Positions 1-6,934 of a DNA stretch of 8,410 nt are shown piece after piece (positions within the stretch are counted from its first letter, which is position 1; each line of letters opens with the position of its first letter). Below the pieces are notes generated by a model, which was given only the letters and a program-made list of their open reading frames with translations, was not told the origin of the DNA and ran no database searches. The position numbers were made by a program, and so were the translations under genes. Source of the DNA: an uncultured Bacilli bacterium (GTDB lineage Bacteria > Bacillota_I > Bacilli_A > RF39 > UBA660); NCBI GenBank assembly GCA_947584955.1, contig CANPWS010000046.1, positions 1 to 8,410 of the forward strand. The letters are read 5' to 3'.

Positions 1-4
1 TATG

Positions 5-72
5 TTCCTTATTCTTGGTTTTTCGTACTCCTTACGAATTACTATGCTAAGGTGAAATTAAAAAAAAGGAGG
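5..72 (+). promoter_or_regulatory. Putative S15-binding rpsO leader with Shine-Dalgarno pseudoknot
   Basis: The leader can fold into one long interrupted hairpin. The base helix is CCTTA (7-11) with TAAGG (48-52). The middle helix pairs T16-A44, G17-T43 (wobble), G18-C42 and T19-A41, with an extra C14-G46. The apical helix is TTCGTA (22-27) with TACGAA (33-38), closing a CTCCT loop (28-32). That loop is an exact complement of AGGAG (67-71) in the rpsO Shine-Dalgarno, so a 5-bp pseudoknot would block ribosome binding. The adjacent G-U and G-C pairs at 17/43 and 18/42 match the GU/GC element that S15 is known to recognise in 16S rRNA and in known rpsO leaders. The pairing is read from the sequence; the autoregulatory role is inference. 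Upstream sequence and the promoter lie outside the window. Confidence 0.6.
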
Positions 73-79
73 AAATAAA

Positions 80-349
80 ATGGCATTAACAAAAGAAATT
101 AAAGCAAAAATTGTTAAAGAATATGCTAGAGATGAAAAAGATACTGGATCTCCAGAAGTTCAAATAGCACTTTTAACAGCAGAAATTAATGCATTAACAG
201 AACATTTAAAAAATCATAAACAAGATAAGCACTCTAAACGTGGACTTTTAATTAAAGTTGGTAAAAGAAGAAGTTTACTTAACTATTTAATTGAAACAGA
301 TGTTAAAAGATATCGTGCAGTAGTAGCTAAACTTGGCTTAAGAAAATAA
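80..349 (+). CDS. rpsO: 30S ribosomal protein S15
   Basis: This 89-residue protein is a complete S15, the usual length for the family. S15 is a primary-binding small-subunit protein that recognises the 16S central domain (helices 20-22) and seeds platform assembly. Diagnostic features are the TGSPEVQ segment at about residues 22-28, the central H-x-x-H-x-x-D-x-x-S region (residues 42-51) followed by basic residues and GLL, and a basic RRSLLNYL segment near residues 63-70. The ATG at 80 follows AAGGAGG (66-72) with a 7-base gap, so the start is secure. The gene is followed by a hairpin and then pnp, the very common rpsO-pnp order. Its Shine-Dalgarno is complementary to a hairpin loop in its own leader, which suggests translational feedback by free S15. 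Confidence 0.98.
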   Translation: MALTKEIKAKIVKEYARDEKDTGSPEVQIALLTAEINALTEHLKNHKQDKHSKRGLLIKVGKRRSLLNYLIETDVKRYRAVVAKLGLRK

Positions 350-363
350 ATAATATAAAAAGT

Positions 364-393
364 AGGCACTCTTTTTGAAGTGCCTTTAATTTT
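364..393 (+). terminator. Intergenic terminator or attenuator between rpsO and pnp
   Basis: AGGCACT (364-370) pairs perfectly with AGTGCCT (379-385) around an 8-base loop, and is followed by the broken T tract TTTAATTTT (385-393). This has the form of an intrinsic terminator, though the T run is interrupted, so it may only attenuate read-through into pnp or serve as a processing or 3'-end-protecting hairpin. A further AT-only hairpin, TAATTTT (387-393) with AAAATTA (399-405), overlaps its 3' side and could be an alternative fold. Confidence 0.6.
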
Positions 394-456
394 GAATTAA
401 AATTACATTTAAAAAAATAGCAAAAAATGTCATAAAAAAGTTTGGAGGTAATAATA

Positions 457-2604
457 TTGAAAAAAACATTTGAATTGGATTTCAGGGGTAGAAAAATAAT
501 TGTTGAATCTGGAGAATTAGCTAAACAAGCAGATGGAGCAGTATTAGTTAAATATGGAGATACTGCTGTTCTTGGTGCAGCTGTTATGAGTAAAACTGCA
601 TCTACTGCCGATTTTTTTCCACTAACAATAAATTATTTAGAAAAATTATATTCAGTAGGTAAAATACCTGGTGGCTTTATAAAAAGAGAAGGACGACCTA
701 CAGAGCAAGCAACTTTAGCATCAAGATTAATAGATAGACCTATAAGACCTTTATTTGCTGAAGGATTTAGAAATGAAGTACAAGTAGTAGCTATGCCATT
801 GTCAGTTGATCAAGATGCTTCAGTAGAAATGACAGCACTTTTAGCATCTAGTTTATCACTTATGATAAGTGATATACCATTTGATGGACCAGTAGCAGGT
901 GTTGTTGTTGGTAGAATTGAAGGACAGTTTAAGATTAATCCTACTGCTAGTGAACTAGAACAATCAGATATAGTACTTACCGTTGCAGGTACTAAAGATG
1001 CAATTAACATGGTTGAATCTGGAAGTAAAGAAGTAAGTGAAGAAGATATGATTGAAGCACTTATGTTTGGACATGAAGCAGTTAAAGAATTATGTGAGTT
1101 TGAAGAAAGAATTACTAAAGAAATTGGTAAAGAAAAAATTGAAGTAGAACTAGTAAAAATTGATGAAAATTTAATTAAAGAGGTTGAAGAATTTGCAAGT
1201 TCAAAAATGCTTGAAGCTATTCAAATAAAAGATAAATTAGAAAAATATGCAAAAATTGATGAAGTAAAAGAAGAAAGCGTGTTAGAATTTTCAAAAAGAT
1301 ATGAAACAAGTGAAGATTTAGAAAAAATTCTTAAAGATGTAAAGACTATTACTGATAATATAGAAGCTTCAGAAGTTAGAAGATTAATTACAGAAGAGCA
1401 TATTAGACCAGATGGAAGAAAAATGGACGAAATTAGAGAGCTTTCCGCAGAAGTTGATCTTCTTGCAAGGACACATGGTTCAGCATTGTTTACTCGTGGA
1501 CAAACACAAGTATTATCAGTAACTACGCTTGGAGCATTAGGAGAACATCAAATTTTAGATGGACTTGGAATTGAAGATGAAAAACGTTTCATGCATCATT
1601 ATAATTTTCCAGCTTTCTCAGTAGGAGAAACTGGTAGATATGGTTCACCTGGAAGAAGAGAAATAGGACATGGTGCACTTGGTGAAAGAGCATTATCACA
1701 AGTAATACCATCAGAAGATGAATTTCCATATACAATAAGAGTTGTAAGTGAAGTACTTGAAAGTAATGGATCATCTTCACAAGCTTCAATTTGTGCTGGA
1801 TGTATGAGTTTGATGGCTGCTGGAGTACCTATAAAAGCTCCAGTTGCGGGTATTGCAATGGGACTTATTACTAAAGATGATAAATATACAATATTAACTG
1901 ATATTCAAGGTCTTGAAGATCATATGGGAGATATGGATTTTAAAGTCGCAGGAACAAGAAAAGGTATTTGTGCACTTCAAATGGATATTAAAATTAAAGG
2001 TGTTACAAAAGAAATTCTTGAGCAAGCATTAAGACAAGCTAAAAAAGCAAGATTTGAAGTATTAGATGTTATGGAAAAAGCTATTGCTGAACCAAGAAAA
2101 GAAGTTAGTCAGTATGCACCAAAGACTGAAATAATTCATATTAATCCAGATAAAATTAAAGATGTCATTGGTAAAGGCGGAGATATGATAACTAAAATTA
2201 TCTTAGAATGTAGTAATGTAACAAGTGTTAATGATAAAAATGCAGTTAAAGTTGACCTTGAAGATGATGGAAGAGTTATTATTTATCATACTGATAAAGA
2301 AATAATTAGAAAAACAAGAGAAATGATTGAAGATATTGCTAGAGAAGTAGAATTTGGTAAAGTTTATAATGTTAAAGTTGTTGATGTAACTGATTTCGGT
2401 GCATTTGTTGAGTTATGGCCTGGATGTGAAGGACTTATTCATATTTCTCAGCTTGATCTTAATAGAGTTGAAAAAACTAGTGATGTTGTAAAAGTTGGAG
2501 ATGAGTTACTTGCAATTGCAACAGGATATGATAAAAAGGGAAAATTAAACTTATCAAGAAAAGAACTTTTAAAAAGACAAGAACAAAAAAATAATAATAT
2601 ATAA
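457..2604 (+). CDS. pnp: Polynucleotide phosphorylase (polyribonucleotide nucleotidyltransferase)
   Basis: This is a phosphate-dependent 3'-to-5' exoribonuclease that releases nucleoside diphosphates and can also add tails; it acts as a cytoplasmic trimer. TTG at 457 is taken as the start because GGAGGT (444-449) sits 7 bases upstream. The in-frame TTG at 442 overlaps that Shine-Dalgarno and has none of its own. The product is 715 residues, typical for the family. In order it has a first RNase PH-like domain with an FIKR version of the FFRR RNA-binding loop (residues 74-77) followed by EGRPTE, an all-helical linker, a second RNase PH core with phosphate-binding serines 439-440 in NGSSS, and the DHMGDMD motif with catalytic Asp488 and Asp494. 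A KH domain follows with GKGG at 572-575, then an S1 domain at about 634-702. All key residues are present. It is co-directional with rpsO. Confidence 0.97.
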   Translation: MKKTFELDFRGRKIIVESGELAKQADGAVLVKYGDTAVLGAAVMSKTASTADFFPLTINYLEKLYSVGKIPGGFIKREGRPTEQATLASRLIDRPIRPLFAEGFRNEVQVVAMPLSVDQDASVEMTALLASSLSLMISDIPFDGPVAGVVVGRIEGQFKINPTASELEQSDIVLTVAGTKDAINMVESGSKEVSEEDMIEALMFGHEAVKELCEFEERITKEIGKEKIEVELVKIDENLIKEVEEFASSKMLEAIQIKDKLEKYAKIDEVKEESVLEFSKRYETSEDLEKILKDVKTITDNIEASEVRRLITEEHIRPDGRKMDEIRELSAEVDLLARTHGSALFTRGQTQVLSVTTLGALGEHQILDGLGIEDEKRFMHHYNFPAFSVGETGRYGSPGRREIGHGALGERALSQVIPSEDEFPYTIRVVSEVLESNGSSSQASICAGCMSLMAAGVPIKAPVAGIAMGLITKDDKYTILTDIQGLEDHMGDMDFKVAGTRKGICALQMDIKIKGVTKEILEQALRQAKKARFEVLDVMEKAIAEPRKEVSQYAPKTEIIHINPDKIKDVIGKGGDMITKIILECSNVTSVNDKNAVKVDLEDDGRVIIYHTDKEIIRKTREMIEDIAREVEFGKVYNVKVVDVTDFGAFVELWPGCEGLIHISQLDLNRVEKTSDVVKVGDELLAIATGYDKKGKLNLSRKELLKRQEQKNNNI

Positions 2605-2660
2605 AAAAGACTATTTAAAAATTAAGTGATTAATTTTTAATAGCCTTTTTCTTTTATTTA
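2604..2660. terminator. Bidirectional terminator between pnp and the GH3 gene
   Basis: CTATTTAAAAATTAA (2611-2625) pairs with TTAATTTTTAATAG (2630-2643) around a GTGA loop, with one bulged T. The stem is flanked by an A run (2604-2608) and by CCTTTTTCTTTT, so either strand yields a hairpin followed by U-rich RNA. It lies exactly between the convergent ends of pnp and the GH3 gene, overlapping the latter's stop, and should serve both. Confidence 0.8.
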
Positions 2661-4039
2661 CTATTATCAAACATAAGATTTTTATAATATTTCCATGATA
2701 TTACTCTAAGAGCAAGTGTGTCTATTAATTCTTCGCTAATAGTACCATCATCGATGGCTTTTTTTATTTCTTCAATACTTTTTGCATAATCAGTAGTTAT
2801 TAAAATATCATTTCCTGCTTGAATTGCTTTAACTGCATTATTACTAATTGTAGATACAGCACCCATGGCAAGATCATCAGTAATAATTACACCAGTGAAA
2901 TTAAGATCTTTTCTAAGAATTTCATGAACTTTAGTAGATAAAGAAGCAGGGTTGTTACTATCAACACTAGTTACAGTATTATGACTAACTAAAACAGCTT
3001 CTGCACCACTTTTTATTCCTTCTTCAAAAGGTGGTAAGTCATTATTCTTAATATCTTCATAACTTCTAGTATCACTAACGCCAGAAGAGTGTGTATCTGC
3101 ATTATTACCATAACCAGGAAAATGTCTTAAAGTATATGAAACATTAGTGCCTTTGCTTGCTTCAATAACAGTTTTTGCATATTCTTTAGTCTTTTCGGTA
3201 TCTTCGCCAAGTGATCGATTGTACATATAATCATCCATATTAGTTGATACATCTACAACTGGTGCTAAATTTACATTAAGTCCAAGATTACTTAATACTT
3301 TACTTTTATTTATAGTATCTTGCTTAATTTTTTCAAATCCTCCTGATAAATATAATTCTCTTGGTGAAGCAAATTTACTAGGTGCAAGTTTAGGATTACT
3401 GCTAACTCTTACTACAGTACCTCCTTCTTCATCTACAGCAGTTAAAATTGGAATTTTTGCAGTATCTTGTAACTCTTTAATCATATTTTTAACAGTATTT
3501 TCGTCTTTATTTGCAAAATCTTTAGCAAAAAATACGTATCCTCCAAGATTATATTTTTGTAAATCTTCTTTAGCATTATTATCAGGATATCTTGCTAGAA
3601 TTAATTGACCAATTTTTTCATCTAGTGATAAAGTTTCTAATTTCTTATTTGCTAGATCATAGTATTTACTAAATATTCCATTGTCTTCTAAATTGTTTGT
3701 TTTATCATCATTTTTTTCATTATTGATTTTATAGGTATTATAATCAATTACTGTAATATTTTGAACATCTTTATTTTCATCTAATATTCCAGTATATTCA
3801 ATTACAATTGTATCACCAATTTCTAAAATAGCTTCATCAAGAGAAATTGTATAAATAATATTGTCTTTAGTCTGTATTTGAATATTATTATTTTCTTCAT
3901 CAATAGCTATAACAGTCGCAGTCATTGAATTTACCTTAACAGTTTTATCTGAACTTTCTTTATTGAAGCAAATTATTAGTAATCCAATAATAATTAATGA
4001 TAAGACACCCATAAAACAAAATAGCATTTTCTTACCCAT
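2654..4039 (-). CDS. Membrane-anchored glycoside hydrolase family 3, NagZ-like beta-N-acetylhexosaminidase
   Basis: The likely role is hydrolysis of terminal beta-N-acetylglucosamine from cell-wall muropeptides outside the membrane. The ATG at 4039 is chosen because AGGAG lies 8 bases upstream; the same frame stays open to a TTG 18 codons earlier that lacks a ribosome site. The 461-residue product has an N-terminal hydrophobic anchor (about residues 6-25), a small beta-rich domain (about 34-100), an Asn/Asp/Lys-rich linker, and a GH3 TIM barrel (about 132-452). GH3 motifs are DEEGG at 203-207, RHFPGYG at 305-311, an Asp-Thr-His at 315-317 matching the NagZ acid/base dyad, and TDDLAMGA at 387-394 with Asp388 as the expected nucleophile. 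Several positions depart from the usual KHFPGHG-DT and DQEGGRV forms. No canonical lipobox precedes the Cys near residue 24, so a signal anchor is favoured. Family assignment is firm; exact substrate is inferred. Confidence 0.88.
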   Translation of the reverse strand: MGKKMLFCFMGVLSLIIIGLLIICFNKESSDKTVKVNSMTATVIAIDEENNNIQIQTKDNIIYTISLDEAILEIGDTIVIEYTGILDENKDVQNITVIDYNTYKINNEKNDDKTNNLEDNGIFSKYYDLANKKLETLSLDEKIGQLILARYPDNNAKEDLQKYNLGGYVFFAKDFANKDENTVKNMIKELQDTAKIPILTAVDEEGGTVVRVSSNPKLAPSKFASPRELYLSGGFEKIKQDTINKSKVLSNLGLNVNLAPVVDVSTNMDDYMYNRSLGEDTEKTKEYAKTVIEASKGTNVSYTLRHFPGYGNNADTHSSGVSDTRSYEDIKNNDLPPFEEGIKSGAEAVLVSHNTVTSVDSNNPASLSTKVHEILRKDLNFTGVIITDDLAMGAVSTISNNAVKAIQAGNDILITTDYAKSIEEIKKAIDDGTISEELIDTLALRVISWKYYKNLMFDNSK

Positions 4040-4061
4040 TTTTAATTCTCCTATCATTTTA

Positions 4062-4090
4062 ATTATATAATATATTTTGGTTAATATGAA
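4062..4090 (-). promoter_or_regulatory. Candidate promoter for the GH3 gene
   Basis: On the minus strand, TTCATA (4090-4085) and a perfect TATAAT (4067-4062) are separated by 17 bases. Transcription would begin a few bases before the AGGAG at 4052-4048, giving a short leader. The region is very AT-rich, so the -10 could occur by chance; the -35 is weak. Confidence 0.35.
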
Positions 4091-4113
4091 CAATAAATTA
4101 TATAAATTAAAAT

Positions 4114-4150
4114 AAAATCTTAATATTATGTAAAATAAAACTAAGATTTT
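4114..4150 (-). terminator. Possible lexA terminator
   Basis: AAAATCTTA and TAAGATTTT (4142-4150 and 4114-4122) form a perfect 9-bp inverted repeat around a 19-base AT-rich loop, just downstream of the lexA stop. On the minus strand it is followed by TATTTTAATTT. The long loop and AT-rich stem make it weak, and some read-through from lexA into the GH3 gene is possible. Confidence 0.4.
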
Positions 4151-4159
4151 ATCAATTAT

Positions 4160-4789
4160 TTATTTAAATTGTCTATATAATCCAATTGCTTTTCCTAAAA
4201 TAGTTACGTTTTTTAAAATTATTGGATTCATAAAGTCATTTTCAGGTTGTAATCTTATATGATTTTTTTCTTTATAAAAAGTTTTTAATGTAACTTCATC
4301 TTGATCGTTCATAGCTACTACTATTTCACCATTTTTTGCAGTATTACATCTTTCAACAATTACGATATCATTATCAAATATTCCAACATTTATCATACTA
4401 TCACCAGATACACGTAATGTAAATACTTCTTTTTTTGCAGGAATTAAATAAGTTGGTAAAGCAAAATATTCGTTTGGCATTTGAATAGCTTCAATTGGTG
4501 AGCCAGCAGTTACTTTTCCTAAAAGTGGAACATTAGTTATTTCAGATTCTTCTTTTTCATATTCATTATTAACTAAAAGTTGAAGTTGATGATTACTGTT
4601 GTTACTTCTTCTTAAATATCCTTTTTCAATTAACTTTTGAATATGAACATGAATTGTTGCGGGAGAACTAACATCCAAATCTCTACATGCTTCTCTTACT
4701 GAAGGTGGGTATTTATTTTTAGCAGTAAATTTTTTTATGTAGTCTAAAACTTCTTTTTGTTTTGTCGTTAGTTTAGCTAATACTTTCAT
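4160..4789 (-). CDS. lexA: LexA repressor, SOS regulator
   Basis: LexA represses DNA-damage genes and inactivates itself by cleavage when stimulated by RecA filaments. The 209-residue product has an N-terminal winged helix-turn-helix (about residues 8-65, including YPPSVREACRDL and SSPATIHVHIQKL), a short linker, and a C-terminal S24 peptidase domain. The cleavage site is Ala95-Gly96 in GKVTAGSPI, the catalytic Ser131 is in SGDSM, and the general-base Lys169 is in TLKTF. All three elements are intact, so it should be self-cleavable. The ATG at 4789 has an AAAGG about 9 bases upstream. It sits 77 bases after the radical SAM gene on the same strand but has its own promoter with an SOS box, so it is likely transcribed independently and autoregulated. 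Confidence 0.96.
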   Translation of the reverse strand: MKVLAKLTTKQKEVLDYIKKFTAKNKYPPSVREACRDLDVSSPATIHVHIQKLIEKGYLRRSNNSNHQLQLLVNNEYEKEESEITNVPLLGKVTAGSPIEAIQMPNEYFALPTYLIPAKKEVFTLRVSGDSMINVGIFDNDIVIVERCNTAKNGEIVVAMNDQDEVTLKTFYKEKNHIRLQPENDFMNPIILKNVTILGKAIGLYRQFK

Positions 4790-4810
4790 AAGATCATTCC
4801 TTTCGTTAAT

Positions 4811-4850
4811 ATATTAACATATAATATATATTTTGTCAAACTTGTGTTCG
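4811..4850 (-). promoter_or_regulatory. lexA promoter with overlapping SOS box
   Basis: On the minus strand, CGAACACAAGTTTG (4850-4837) matches the Firmicutes LexA operator (CGAAC-N4-GTTYG form) with one weaker position in the spacer. It overlaps a perfect -35, TTGACA (4839-4834). A 17-base spacer leads to TAATAT (4816-4811), preceded by TGT, which gives an extended -10. LexA bound here would directly occlude RNA polymerase, supporting negative autoregulation. Confidence 0.85.
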
Positions 4851-4866
4851 TTCCAGCAGAAAGGCA

Positions 4867-5808
4867 CTACTTATGATGGCGTTTAACTTTAATACCTTGA
4901 TATGTATCTCGTTTTTTCATTTCTTTATCAATATCATTTAAAAGACAAAATTTTTTAATAAGCCATTTTGGTTCTATTAAAGTTTCAGGATCAGGATCTG
5001 AAGTTATTCTATGAATAACAATTTTTTCATCTAAAAGTTCAAGTTCACTAATTACAATGTCAATATATTCTTCTTTAGTTAAAATATGGAATTTTTTTTC
5101 TTGATAAAATTTTTCTAAAGGTGTATCTTTAATAATATTTAACATATGTATTTTAATACCTTGAATATCAAGTTTATTTAAATATTTAACTGTTTTTAAC
5201 ATCATTTCTTTTGTTTCATATGGTAAGCCATTAATAATATGAACAACAACATCAATGTTTCTATCACGTAGTTTTTTTACCATATTTTCAAATTCTAATA
5301 GACTATGACCTCGGTTTATTAATTTTGAAGTTTTTTCATGAATTGTTTGAAGTCCAAGTTCTATTGTTAAATAAGTTCTTTTATTTAATTTAGCTAAATA
5401 TTCTAAAGTATCATCTGTAATAGAATCACATCTTGTAGCAATTGAAAGACCAATTACACCATCTAATTTAAGTACAGTTTCATATTTTTCTTTTAAAACT
5501 TCTAATGGTGCATAAGTATTAGTTCTAGCTTGAAAATAAGCAATATATTTATTACTATGCCATTTTTTACTTATAACATCTTTTACTTTATTAAATTGTA
5601 CTACAAGATCGTCATTAATATCTCCACCAAATTCTCCAGAACCACTTTTTGAGCAGTAAATACAACCACCATATCCTTTAGTACCATCAATATTTGGACA
5701 GGTAAAACCAGCATTTAAACTTACTTTAAAAACTTTTTCTTTAAATTTTTCTTTGTAATAATAATTTAAAGTATGATATCTTTTATTATCTAATGTATAT
5801 TTAAACAT
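4867..5808 (-). CDS. TIGR01212-family radical SAM protein (YtqA/YhcC-like)
   Basis: This is a radical SAM enzyme expected to use a [4Fe-4S] cluster and S-adenosylmethionine; to my knowledge the reaction of this family is not firmly established. The ATG at 5808 is chosen, giving 313 residues, because GGTGA lies 5 bases upstream and the family's NKRYHTLNYYY block then starts a few residues in. An upstream in-frame ATG at 5835 has no ribosome site. Visible motifs are the N-terminal NKRYHTLNYYYKEKF segment, the cluster region CPNIDGTKGYGGCIYC with its spaced cysteines, the FQARTNTYAPLE region, TRCDS, a TIELGLQ strand, and HIINGLPYET typical of the SAM barrel. A C-terminal helical, lysine-rich tail follows. 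It is divergent from another radical SAM gene and is followed by lexA with an independent promoter. A minus-strand promoter in the 123-base gap upstream cannot be fixed; TGATAAAAT at 5834-5826 is one candidate -10. Confidence 0.92.
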   Translation of the reverse strand: MFKYTLDNKRYHTLNYYYKEKFKEKVFKVSLNAGFTCPNIDGTKGYGGCIYCSKSGSGEFGGDINDDLVVQFNKVKDVISKKWHSNKYIAYFQARTNTYAPLEVLKEKYETVLKLDGVIGLSIATRCDSITDDTLEYLAKLNKRTYLTIELGLQTIHEKTSKLINRGHSLLEFENMVKKLRDRNIDVVVHIINGLPYETKEMMLKTVKYLNKLDIQGIKIHMLNIIKDTPLEKFYQEKKFHILTKEEYIDIVISELELLDEKIVIHRITSDPDPETLIEPKWLIKKFCLLNDIDKEMKKRDTYQGIKVKRHHK

Positions 5809-5890
5809 ATAATTCACCAATTGATATTTTATCATATATTTTTATAAACATTAAATAAATAATAAAAATACAGATAAAAATAAAATAAAG

Positions 5891-5899
5891 TGTTATAAT
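5891..5899 (+). promoter_or_regulatory. Extended -10 promoter for the PflX-like gene
   Basis: TGTTATAAT (5891-5899) is a perfect extended -10 element. Transcription would start near 5906, about 26 bases before the ATG at 5932. The matching -35 position (5871-5876, CAGATA) is poor, which an extended -10 can tolerate. Confidence 0.5.
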
Positions 5900-5931
5900 A
5901 AAATATATTTATTTAATTAAAGGGTGATATA

Positions 5932-6843
5932 ATGAATAATACTAATTTTATAAAAGAATTTGATAAATGTAATATTTGTCCAAGAGAGTGTAATGTAAAT
6001 AGAAATAATAATGAACTAGGATTTTGTAAAGCAAATAACAAAGTAAAAATTGCTAATTATTCTCTTCATATGTGGGAAGAACCAATAATATCTTCAAAAA
6101 AGGGAAGTGGTGCTGTATTTTTTTCTAATTGTAATTTAAAGTGTATTTATTGTCAAAATTATCAAATAAGTACTCTTAATAAAGGATGTGAGATAACCAT
6201 TGAAGAATTGTCAAAGATATATTTGAAATTAGAAAAAATGGGGGCGTTAAATATTAATTTAGTTACTCCAACTCATTATATTCCAGTTATCAAGAAGTCT
6301 TTAATTAAAGCTAAAAAAGATAATTTATGTATTCCAATAGTTTATAATACTTCATCGTATGAAAAAGTTTCATCATTAAAAACTCTTGATGGATTAATAG
6401 ATATTTATTTACCAGATTTAAAATATATTTCAGATGATTTAGCTTTAAAATATTCTTCTTCTAAAAATTATTTTGAATATGCTTCTAAGGCTATTTCAGA
6501 AATGTATAGACAAGTAGGAAGTCCTGTTATAAAAAATGGTGTTATGAAAAAAGGTATGATTGTGAGACATTTAGTTTTACCAGGTCATATTGAAGAATCT
6601 AAAAAAGTTATTAAGTATTTATATGATATATATAAAGATAATATTTATATTAGTATTATGAATCAGTATACTCCGTTAAATGATACTAAATATTCTAATT
6701 TAAATAGAAAATTAACAAGTGAAGAATATGATGAAGTGTTAGATTATGCTTATAATATAGGGGTAAGACGTGCTTTTGTTCAAGAAGATGGAACTGTTGA
6801 TGAGAGTTTTATTCCTATATTTAATGATAAAATAGAAATATAA
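5932..6843 (+). CDS. PflX/COG1313-type radical SAM protein, pyruvate formate-lyase activase-like
   Basis: This 303-residue protein belongs to the radical SAM group often annotated as a putative pyruvate formate-lyase activating enzyme, although its target is not established. The radical SAM cluster motif is Cys67-x3-Cys71-x2-Cys74 in SNCNLKCIYCQNY. Before it lies a second cysteine set at Cys13, Cys16, Cys20 and Cys32 (CNICPREC and GFCKA) that could hold another iron-sulfur centre. Other family blocks are HMWEEPIIS, GSGAVFFS, NINLVTPTHYIP, PIVYNTSSYE, DIYLPDLKY, MYRQVG, MIVRHLVLPGH, MNQYTPL and FVQEDG. The start follows AAAGGGTG with suitable spacing. The related AmrS/COG1180 group also has N-terminal cysteines, but the WEEP and TPTHYIP blocks favour COG1313. 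No glycyl radical enzyme is nearby. Confidence 0.9.
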   Translation: MNNTNFIKEFDKCNICPRECNVNRNNNELGFCKANNKVKIANYSLHMWEEPIISSKKGSGAVFFSNCNLKCIYCQNYQISTLNKGCEITIEELSKIYLKLEKMGALNINLVTPTHYIPVIKKSLIKAKKDNLCIPIVYNTSSYEKVSSLKTLDGLIDIYLPDLKYISDDLALKYSSSKNYFEYASKAISEMYRQVGSPVIKNGVMKKGMIVRHLVLPGHIEESKKVIKYLYDIYKDNIYISIMNQYTPLNDTKYSNLNRKLTSEEYDEVLDYAYNIGVRRAFVQEDGTVDESFIPIFNDKIEI

Positions 6844-6870
6844 AAATAATATTTATTTTTTCTAAAATTA

Positions 6871-6899
6871 TTGACTAAATTGACTATATTTAGTAGAAT
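6871..6899 (+). promoter_or_regulatory. Sigma-A-type promoter for pilC
   Basis: TTGACT (6871-6876), a 17-base spacer and TAGAAT (6894-6899) form a good vegetative promoter, matching 5 of 6 consensus bases at each hexamer. The start site would lie near 6906, roughly 30 bases before the GTG. An inverted repeat, ACTATATT (6883-6890) and AATATAGT (6897-6904), straddles the -10 and could be an operator. It lacks a T tract, so it is not a terminator. Confidence 0.6.
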
Positions 6900-6934
6900 A
6901 TAGTTAAGAAGATTATAGATAAGGTGTTGATAAA

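Noticed and set aside
810..1010. Antisense open frame inside pnp
   Set aside because: It lies wholly within the conserved pnp coding sequence on the other strand, has no ribosome site I can see and no recognisable domain; the same applies to those at 1589-1789 and at 7729-7920 inside pilC.
3960..3980. Lipoprotein lipobox at the Cys ending the GH3 N-terminal hydrophobic segment
   Set aside because: The preceding residues are L-I-I, lacking the small residue (G, A or S) required just before a lipobox cysteine.
5850..5917. 12-bp inverted repeat, ATTAAATAAATA (5850-5861) with its complement at 5906-5917, between the two radical SAM genes
   Set aside because: It is made only of A and T in a region almost free of G and C, where a match of this length is expected by chance within the 123-base gap.
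5932..6843. Assignment as a true pyruvate formate-lyase activase (PflA) or as AmrS
   Set aside because: The N-terminal four-cysteine set is absent from canonical PflA, and the conserved blocks fit COG1313 rather than the AmrS group; no pfl gene is in view.
6842..6860. AT-only hairpin AAAAATAA/TTATTTTT after the PflX-like gene, as a terminator
   Set aside because: No G-C pair, a 3-base loop and only one further T before CTAAAA; too weak to call, although the end of the transcript must lie near here.
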